From: Strongylocentrotus purpuratus
Lineage: Eukaryota > Echinodermata > Echinoidea > Camarodonta > Strongylocentrotidae
DNA length: 64,000 bases
Direction: 5' to 3'
Assembly: GCF_000002235.5 (NCBI RefSeq)
Contig: NW_022145599.1
Span: 23,954,879 to 24,018,878, forward strand
Shown here: positions 56,201-64,000 of the stretch, one piece after another
Numbering within the stretch: position 1 is the first letter of the stretch
Layout of the letters: each line of letters opens with the position of its first letter
The notes under the pieces: model-generated
Seen by the model: the letters and a program-made list of their open reading frames with translations, nothing else
Told to the model about the DNA's origin: nothing
Databases searched by the model: none
Made by a program: the position numbers and the translations under genes

Positions 56201-59200
56201 CGCTAATCGACCAAGAGATAATTAAATCAATAAGCAGACAATGTCTAGCCTGATCTTTAGTCCTATGATAATGCAATTAATAAGTCATCATTATCAAATT
56301 TTTGTACGTGCGATAATTATTGTAGTCGCTTCCAAATATTGGCTCTAAAATATGAGCAGAGGAGGGGGACAATATTTATGTAGCAACTTCAAGCGCACCA
56401 CTCTTTTTCTTATTATTAAAAAAATGACCATAATAGGGATACTACTGGCAACTCTTGCACGGCATCATTATTTTCTCGCTAAGTTTCTTTGAATTTCGAA
56501 GAAAAAAAAGGAATAACTGAAAGAATTATATTAAATTCGGGGAAAAAAATGACACGACATAGAAACAAACACACACTTTATCATTCTTTAGTACTGCAGT
56601 ATAATACACAGACCGTGGTATTATCATGATTATCCGGATTATTTTCATGGAAGGCAACTAAATATCTTTGTGGGCACTTGCAAATATTGGACAGCACTAT
56701 CGGGTATACCAACATATTATATAATTAAAGAAAATACATTATTCAGCGGTCCATGTATCTTGAATTCTAAATAGCCCAATCAAATTTGTTTAGTGCTGCT
56801 TAGCGTCCAATATATCGTTTCGTATTTTAAAAGGTATCATACATTTTTGTCTGCTGTTTTGTCTATAGATCACAAGGCTGCCAGTAGAGCGTTACCTTCC
56901 CCATACATCCCTAATTATTAATGATCTGCTTATGTTGACTTCAAATTAGCCTGCATCGCGATTATTCATCACATATTCATTTAATCAGGTCACTAGAAGC
57001 ATTAACTGCATATAATCTTACCAATATACATACATTACACAAACTAATCAGGTTTCGTATTCTCTCCCACTGTTTATGATCTATTTCTATCAGGGGTACA
57101 TTTGTTCTAAAGTAATCATCTATTGAAGCATAATTGGATTTTCTTTTCTCATAAAAGCGAATTCTGCCTCGTGACGCATGTTACGCGAGCCATTCCTCGG
57201 AGATTAAATTTGGAATACAATTTTAGATTGCGTGGCTATAGATTGCATTTGGGGCACATGGGGCTCGTTCAAAATCCCAAATCAAATGATGAAGGGGGAG
57301 GAAGTGGTGGGGAAAAGAGAGAATCAGAGAGATGGGAGTTTGAACGTGAAAGAGGATGATCATGAATCGTCCAATATCCTCCCACCTAATCGATGCCCCC
57401 CTCCCATCTCCCCAATAGTGACATTACCCCATAAATGGCAGGACACACACTACGTACGCTACTGGCCAGGGATTCGATTATATTGTCAGGGATTATCATT
57501 CAAGCACCTGGGACATGTTCCTGGTTAATACAAATGATTGGATTTCTTTTTAAAGGTTAAACATAGAAGAATAATCAATCGTTAATTTAATGTTCTCATT
57601 CCAGAATCTGAATGAATTCACTGTGAACCGCTTTTAATGGACAATCCCAGTAGTAAACATTAGGCCTATCACGAAAAATATCGACCATGTAAGCCTCTGA
57701 ATTCAAAACAATGCACAGAAACTGATAAAATATACTATTCGCTTACGAGGTGTAATTTGAATTGCCTTTTCTTTAGACAATTTGGGTATATAAGCTAGTA
57801 ATTCCAAGCAATGTTCGCGCTGTTCATTTTACATAATTTTCCTTACGATGCCACCCTCATATGGCGCGTCAAAGACGGCAGCAGTCGCTGAAGCAGTACT
57901 ACGCCAGGCAATTGACGCATCGTCTGCAATGAACATTAGATATCATAAAGTTAGTCTAGTCGTGCGAAAGCCCGTTAACCTGTTGCCGATTCGGCATAAT
58001 AATCTCCGACTGGTGGCTTTATAGGCTAAGCAAAATTGAATTTCCTAAGTGTGTAAATAATGCCCATTACACAAGGAGCGTCATTTCAATGCCTGCGCTA
58101 ATCAAAGCAGGACAAGTCAACAAGCCCATATACCAGCTATTTGCAAAGTGCATTGAGTTTTTGTTTAAAACGATATGTTCTTTAAAGAGCTAGGGCACCG
58201 GTGAGTGACGCCATCTTACATCAGGCAAATGACGCCTCGTGTGCAGTGGGCAGTAATCATTCAAATCAAATAGAAAGGAAGTCAAATTCAAACACGCCCA
58301 CTTACTGCGTTGCTTTAGACGAGACGCATAGCCGACTCTCGGGATCTACATTGACGCAACGATTATCAGCCGTGACGAGGGCCCACTTGGAGTTGGGCGT
58401 GGTCGAGGCACAGAGGGGAGATAGCTCGAAGACCACCTCGTCTTCGTGTTCGTCGGTCTTCGTGGATTCGATGGTTGTAAGTTCACTGGAACCTATTGAA
58501 CAATAAGATCACCATGACATTTACGAATGATTAAATTTCATATGACAACATGAAGACATATAGATTTAACCCGTTGAATACGAGGTGCCATTTTTAGACG
58601 TAGGATTGCATTAGTGACTGGCGCCGTCTGTGACTCGCCGTGTGAGGGTGATGACATCGTTTAAAAAATGACTCCAAAATGAAAAGCTTTTTGCGTTGAA
58701 ATAGAGACGCGTGATTTTATAGTCGTGATTCTGGCAAACGAAATGACGCCTGATGATAACTGTTCGTGCACATCCTATTTAAACTTTGTTAGTTTGTTAG
58801 TTTATTTGTTAGTTTGTAATCTTCATAAGTGTGTTTAATGGCAATGTCTGCATGTACGGACTCAAACTTATGACATTTACTTGAGACGGGAGTCATACAG
58901 AGATTTTATTTTAAAGCTTGGACCAAAACTTACCTTCTTTGGCAAATAGTTTCATCCAAGTTCCTTTGACTTTTGTGTGGAAGGTGACATGAGGGTAGCT
59001 TGGTTTCAGTGTAAACGAAGCTCTATCTTTACAAGTTGTACACAACAACCTTCCCCTCGTGTTGACAGACATGTAGAGTCCTTTGTAGTCTTTGAGATCG
59101 ATTTGATCACCAGTAACTTGGAGAACGAAGAGACAGTCTGGGATGAGCGAAGGAACAAAGTTCCCTTCCCGGGTGATATATCTTCCGGTGGCTGTCTTAA

Positions 59201-59771
59201 AGCAACCATAGCCCTCGCTGTACTTGAGTTGCAGAAGGGTATCTGACCGCCAAGGAACCGTTGCGTCGAACGTCAAATAGCGCCCTGACTGCGGCACGTG
59301 TGCAAACTTCTCCGCCTTGACGCTGAGCAAGCAGCAATGTGGGTGAATGGAGAGTCGCACGTACCAACGTTGGTCCGAAGACGACGATTCACGCATTTTG
59401 CAGAGGACCTTCTTGCTCTTGATACCCATGTAGGTATCATGGGCGACACTACGGATAACCCAAGCGCCGTTACCGCCGCTGCCTGCGTCCACCTCGAACC
59501 GTTGTTCCTCGCCGATTTCCTCGGCATCTGCAGTCACCTTACCCGACTTATCGACGGAAAGGTAATGACCATTCGTAGAATAGAGTGCGTATATTTGTGA
59601 GTCATCTTCGGACTGTACCTGTTGATCATTGGAGTCGCTTTCTAAACTCCAGAGCTGTCCTTTGATCAGTTTGTTCACCGATGCATCCAGAGGACTAACA
59701 CTGATCTTACCATCAAAGTCCGAGGTCAAGTATTTACCAGAAGAAGACAAGAGTCCGAATTGGCAAGCCAT
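51127..59771 (-). CDS. Fascin-family actin-bundling protein (complete, 4 exons)
   Basis: Segments 59771-58934, 58492-58306, 51952-51651, 51359-51127 join in phase to 519 aa; fascins are usually 490-500. Successive beta-trefoil repeats are seen: FGLLSSSGKYLTSDFDGKIS, QIYALYSTNGHYLSVDKSGK, LSIHPHCCLLSV, GRYLTFDATVPW, GCFKTATGRYITREGNFV, YKGLYMSVNTRGRLL, then FALRHSNSNQYVTVDASG, and a C-terminus FLKGYKNGALTATGETLAKE and TLWTFI. Sea urchin fascin, as I recall it, ends in SKDTLWEF. Known role: cross-links parallel actin filaments in filopodia and microvilli. The N-terminus differs from classical urchin fascin, so this is probably a paralog. The residue aligned with the PKC site (Ser39 in human) appears to be Lys34. 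Codon usage is GC-rich compared with the introns. Confidence 0.93.
51651..51952 (-). CDS. Fascin-like exon 3
   Basis: Residues 342-442 (fourth trefoil): FEFEFINNSFALRHSNSNQY, SLILQGEFGFVKRETGG, ending TNTYRIK. Acceptor ATTTTTTTAG, donor AAAG|GTTAG. Confidence 0.93.
53193..53366. repeat. (GAA)n microsatellite, about 170 bp
   Basis: Almost pure GAA/AAG triplets on the plus strand, followed by GAT and GGT triplets (to about 53440). The poly-Phe, poly-Ser, poly-Leu or poly-Arg open frames here are artefacts of it. Confidence 0.97.
54062..54126 (-). mobile_element. tRNA-derived SINE fragment
   Basis: The complement has GGTAGTGGTACAATGG (A-box region) and the B-box GGGTTCGAATCC. Stems do not close as a tRNA. 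Confidence 0.5.
58306..58492 (-). CDS. Fascin-like exon 2
   Basis: Residues 280-341: GSSELTTIESTKTDEHEDEV, then VFELSPLCASTTPNSKWALV and RLCVSSKAT. Acceptor ATTCAATAG, donor ACGCA|GTAAGT. Confidence 0.92.
58934..59771 (-). CDS. Fascin-like exon 1
   Basis: 279 codons plus one base, from MACQFGLLSSSGKYL to WMKLFAKE, covering the first two beta-trefoils and the start of the third. Donor GAAG|GTAAGT. The large first exon matches fascin gene structure in vertebrates. Confidence 0.94.
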
Positions 59772-60560
59772 AACTCTGTCGGTTATTATCCTTTTATTCA
59801 GCCAACTGAAATATCACCGACTGTGAGGATGTTGAGCGGATGAATGCAACTGAAACTGCTCAAAATCTGACTGGTACAGCTACTGCTTTCTACCGCCCTC
59901 CAAACGAGGAAAGAACCGGCCTCGATACGCAAAGATTATGGAAATTTGATTATTAAAGTTTTAAAAAAGGTTCACGATTAATATCGCATGCTACTGTCCT
60001 TCCTAATCCGTTTCAGGCTAGAGGGAGAACATTGTCAAATTATGAAGAAGAGAAGTCACATTTCAAGTTTCTTTGGTTGAAGGTTAGCTTTCCAATGAAA
60101 CTATCTCGACGATTAAGATAAGATCGACCATACCTAACTACAGGCTAAACTTCTTTCAACACAGAGCTGGACCCTTTACGTGAAGCTGCCCAAATGTAAT
60201 GATTTCATGCAGCACGTCTCCATGCAAATATGCAATTTTGAGAGCGCTAAATCAATTTATCCTTCGGAGTCTTTTTGATCCCGTTGCCTATAAAAAATGA
60301 ATAGTGCGTTATGCCCATGAGTATGCGCATTCTCCTCTCATTCTTCCTGTACCAATTGATGCAGTATTATGTTGTCATGGCAACGGGATGTGGACTCGGA
60401 TCAACAATGAAAAGCGTTCATCCGCGTCGAGCCAGATCGCGTGGTGCTTAGAAGTGTAAATTAATTATTATTCAACAACAAAATATCGGGACTGACTCTC
60501 TCTTTCCCTCCTTCTCAGTCTCATAAACTGCACGTACATACACACTGACACACACCCACT
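59772..60560 (-). promoter_or_regulatory. 5' flank of the fascin-like gene
   Basis: Sequence directly upstream of the ATG must hold the 5' UTR and probably the promoter, if there is no distal non-coding exon. A TATA-like GCCTATAAAAAATG lies at about 60288-60301 on the plus strand only. No firm element identified. Confidence 0.3.
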
Positions 60561-60848
60561 CTATCTCTTTCTCCCTCCATTTTTCCTTTAGTCTAACGAA
60601 CACACTCTCTTCAAATTTCTCTCATTCTCCTCCTTTTCATTTCCTCTTTTCACTTCTTCTATATGTCCACCTACACGATAACTCTCATAAACCTTTTTTT
60701 CCTCTTCAAAAGTACAGTTGATGTTGTATTCGATCATTCCATTCTGGATTAATATGAGCAAATTAACAAAAAAGGGGTATATTAGAGATTTTTCTTTTTG
60801 TGAGAGGGCATCCCCTCCTCGGTTTGTGTATCTGTTTACCAACTTCTC

Positions 60849-60860
<12 letters not shown>

Positions 60861-60881
<21 letters not shown>

Positions 60882-60946
60882 GCTCTCCTCCTCCTCCCCC
60901 TCCTCCTCCTCCTCCTCCTCCTCCCCCTCCTCCCTCTCCCCTCTCT
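60861..60946. repeat. (CT)n / (CTC)n microsatellite
   Basis: A CT dinucleotide run is followed by CTC triplets. Poly-Pro or poly-Gly open frames here are spurious. Confidence 0.95.
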
Positions 60947-61763
60947 ATTGGTTTCATCATTCCATTACGCAGGATTCTATAAATGTTCATTTTGTCCTGA
61001 ACTTTCAATCACGAATAGAATACTGTATAGCAAACGCCTTTCTACTATAATCCTCAAAATTATTTTGAAGTTCACATGAACGAGATTGTTTTGTACTACA
61101 AGACATGTTTTTACTCTTGTATTATTTGAGGCGATATTTCTTTCCCTACACGACTTTACAATATTTTGGCGGACCCCTGGATACTGGATACGCCGCTGAA
61201 TAACAAACGATATTTGTGTGTGGAATTACAGTGATTGAAAAGCCCCAAGACCTTGCATTCGACCAAGAGAAGCGGGGTATTTCATTGTATGTATTTGTTC
61301 AGCACCTACAATGTACCCATACCCCTGCTCTCCCTCGAATCAATTACATTAATTGAATCGTTGTCAAAAGGCTAAGCCGAGTATGAGCCGCCTATTTTCG
61401 CAAGGTGTCTGGGTATATTACATGAATAAATGATATTGATGATTCGTGTTCAGACTAATATAATTAAACGCGATGAATATTCCATGCTCTTGCCAATGTC
61501 TGTCAACATGCTTTTCATAGCAGCACGTATAATATTACAGTATTCAACAATCGCGGAAGAGTATGGCATATGGATTCAGTAAACGAGTGGATAAGAATAT
61601 AAAAGTATTGAATGGGTTTTGAGAAATAGTACCAGTCTGATTAATCGATAAATAATTAAAATATTCAAGTTTGAGAACATACACTTTAGATGAATACCGT
61701 CAGACTACAAGTAATCTCCTCACAAAATGACATTGCATAGGCCTATGTTATTGTACAGTCAAG
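60947..61763. other. Gene-free AT-rich DNA
   Basis: No gene or terminal repeat recognised. Confidence 0.4.
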
Positions 61764-61948
61764 CAGGGGCGGCGATCCCGGGGGACGGGGGGGGGGGGAC
61801 ATTGTCTTCCTTAATCTTATTGTATTTTAACTGGTTTATTTGAAACATTTGTGAAAGAATATGAATTGTTTTGTATTGTCATGCAATTCAGCCGAGGCTG
61901 CGAAATGATGATATTAATCATAACTGAACTGAACTGAACTGAACTGAA
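61764..61948. mobile_element. Lone hAT-like MITE end plus a LINE-like tail with (ACTGA)n
   Basis: Starts CAGGGGCGGCGATCCCGGGG, the inverse of the right end of the 16377-16683 family, and then breaks off. The following piece ends TAATCATAACTGAACTGAAC, with about five ACTGA units, like a CR1-type LINE 3' end. Confidence 0.5.
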
Positions 61949-62516
61949 GTATGTTTCAACGAATAAAGTTTCTTTTACAATTACAAACAAAAAGGGTCCA
62001 AAAATTCATCTCTCTCTGTCTCTTTCCTAACATATTTCACCCAGCTTTTCTGTTAGTTGTGTATTTTATACATTATATTAATTTCATTTTCAAGCCATTC
62101 TTGCTATTTATATCACTTTATTTATTTTCATTTTCAATGCAAAATAAACAGTATTTCCAGCCCAACTTCCCTTATTTAAACGAAACATGACATGGATACT
62201 GACTGTCGAGCTAAATCTGTAGCCATGTGTTTTAACAAATATCTTCACATCAATCGAACCTCATTCACTCATCAATGGTGAATTAGGTCCATTAAAACCG
62301 CCGCGTCTTTCCAATGTATAGTGGGCAAGGACTGTTTAAGTGGTATGAAGGTCAATCGCTATAGCTTTATTTTAATAAATTATTATTAAATAAAGCATTA
62401 AGCTAATTAACAAATTACCTAGTTCAGGGACCTGCAGTCTGAAAGCTTTCAGTTGTCATTGTTGATGGAGTCGAGCTTCATTTTCCAATTTGGATAACCG
62501 AGCTCCCCGTATAATG
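61949..62516. other. Gene-free AT-rich DNA
   Basis: No gene or terminal repeat recognised. Confidence 0.4.
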
Positions 62517-62552
<36 letters not shown>

Positions 62553-62640
62553 TATCTCTCTCTCTCTCTCCCTCTCTCCCTCACTCTCACTCTCTCTCCC
62601 CTCTCCCCTCTCTCTCCTCTTTAGTCTCATCCCCCTCTTT
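62517..62640. repeat. (CT)n microsatellite
   Basis: CT dinucleotide runs broken by CCCTAT and CCCTC units. Confidence 0.95.
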
Positions 62641-62861
62641 CCATTCTCTCCGTCTCACAATCATCAGATTATCAAGCATTATCAACATCATCATTTGCAT
62701 CATCGTCATCTCATCACCATCATCAATTACTAAATAAAACAATCAGCAAGAACTATGAACTTAATGAATGATCTCAGTTTATATCAAAATTATAATAGGT
62801 CGCTCTGCATGGACTTTGAAATTGCAAGTCCATTCAAAATATTGATATGAATTATATATAT

Positions 62862-63047
62862 TCAGCATCTTTTTAAGTTAAGATGGGAATCTCTTGACAC
62901 ATATCTCACGGTCCTGTATCGACTGACTCTATGTGGCTTTCCGATGACCACCGAGTCCTGACATGTCATCTTGCCTTGCTCAATCACCTCCTCGTCTTTG
63001 CCTTGGTCATCGTCCTGCATGTCTCGAGATCGAGTCCATGCCACCAT
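62862..63047 (-). CDS. Weak candidate coding segment (61 aa) upstream of fascin
   Basis: The ATG sits in a good context (TGGCCATGG) and the frame encodes a charged, non-repetitive peptide, MVAWTRSRDMQDDDQGKDEE..., ending LNLKRC. CpG density is higher than in the flanks. A possible donor inside (CATAGA|GTCAGT) would make it a first exon. I recognise no family, and a chance open frame remains likely. Confidence 0.22.
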   Translation of the reverse strand: MVAWTRSRDMQDDDQGKDEEVIEQGKMTCQDSVVIGKPHRVSRYRTVRYVSRDSHLNLKRC

Positions 63048-63293
63048 GGCCAGTGGCGTTCAGTTCGGATGACTTCTTACTTGAGAACCGAAGTGGATGA
63101 TTAGCTTTGAGGCGAAGTGAAAGTCGCGAGATAAGACGTCGCACCGTGGTCATCCTATCCCATCTTCATCAACGTCTTCTTCGACTACCACTACGCTCTC
63201 ATCGACTTCCACAATGCTCGTTATCCATTAGAGACCTTGCTGAGTGGAGAAGTCGATTACTTTCCTACTCCTTGAAAATCATCTCGGGATCAT

Positions 63294-63340
<47 letters not shown>

Positions 63341-64000
63341 TCTCTATCTCTCTCTCTTCGTTTGTTTGTTTGTTTTCACATTTACCATGTGACCGATTTT
63401 ATTTTTTTCCTTCTTCTAATCTGCTTCATGCTCTTTTATCGAAGTAGCATAGATTTTTAGTTCGTGACGAAACTAGCCTATATCTCGTTGAAATACTTCT
63501 TAATTCTAGCCGAGTGATGGCGCGAGACTGAAAATAAAATCTATGATTATCAAGAACGTAATCAAAGTGGTTGTATAGGGCGATAGGGAGAGGACGGGGG
63601 TATGGACAACCATGTTACAATTGGCTGTTATGAAAATATCTATTAACACAACTACCAAAATGTCTGCCAATTACAATATGGGAGATGAAATATCTTTTGA
63701 TTCATGAAATGTTCCATAAAAATTTACCTTCGATACACAGAAGTTGTAGATATACTGTTGTTGTTTTTGTTTTAGTTTCGTTGAAATTTCGAATAGCCTT
63801 AATTTCAAATATTTTTTGGTTTATTTTTTAAATGTTATATTTTTCGCAATTTACCAAATAGGCCTATCTAATGAATGAATTATATTTCATAATCATTTAT
63901 TCATGTTAAAGTAGGTGAATGTTTTTTTCATTAAATAAAGAAACATTTCAAACACTTTCAAACATGACGATTGTCATTTAAAGATGCTTAAATTATGACC
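63048..64000. other. Right edge: CT microsatellite and AT-rich DNA
   Basis: A (CT)n tract lies at about 63297-63358. The open frames at 63107-63460 read through it and are not supported. The last 500 bp are AT-rich with nothing recognised. Confidence 0.45.

Larger units (their letters stand above)
51953..58305. other. Long fascin intron 2 (6.35 kb)
   Basis: No nested gene was recognised. It holds poly-G runs (near 52548-52564 and 55191-55205), a large (GAA)n tract, a tRNA-like SINE fragment and ordinary AT-rich DNA. Confidence 0.55.

Noticed and set aside
58201-58506. 101-codon plus-strand open frame
   Set aside because: Antisense shadow of fascin exon 2.

Overview
The window is nuclear DNA from an animal: spliced genes with GT-AG (and two GC-AG) introns, AT-rich intergenic DNA, many microsatellites and a dense load of small DNA transposons, tRNA-derived SINEs and foldback elements. 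Gene content (SLC25A38-type carrier, FabG-like short-chain dehydrogenase, CEP20/FOPNL, fascin) and repeat style suggest a marine invertebrate deuterostome, most likely an echinoderm such as a sea urchin. This is inference from family resemblance, not a database match.

Layout. 1-239: last coding exon of an unidentified plus-strand gene whose body lies to the left. 6738-14627 (minus): complete nine-exon mitochondrial glycine carrier of the SLC25A38 type, 309 aa. 22229-23499 (minus, perhaps with a 5' exon ending at 24976): a three-exon candidate gene for an unrecognised 84-aa protein. 26210-38160 (plus): complete nine-exon NADP-type SDR oxidoreductase, 258 aa. 41710-43857 (minus): CEP20/FOPNL-like LisH protein, last exon unresolved. 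51127-59771 (minus): complete four-exon fascin-family actin-bundling protein, 519 aa. Exon joins were chosen from splice sites, phase continuity and remembered family alignments. The genes look like independent housekeeping or cytoskeletal genes, not a functional cluster.

Repeats fill most of the rest. They include a Tc1/mariner-like element with long inverted arms (2855-3488), a 1-kb element with a captured-looking ATG segment (4447-5495), hAT-like elements with 8-bp target duplications (7774-7920; 15733-17443 with a second family nested at 16377-16683), and a 4.5-kb hAT-like composite filled with satellite arrays (44319-48829). There is also a 76-bp minisatellite in the last SDR intron (about 36243-37512), several hairpin or foldback elements, a LINE fragment (49893-50660), tRNA-derived SINEs and long poly-G/poly-C, CT, GAA and GATAGA tracts.

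The observations most worth following are an in-frame 49-residue tandem acceptor extension in the SDR gene, the satellite-filled hAT-like composite, and the unrecognised 84-aa gene. No clearly new enzymatic or defence system was found.
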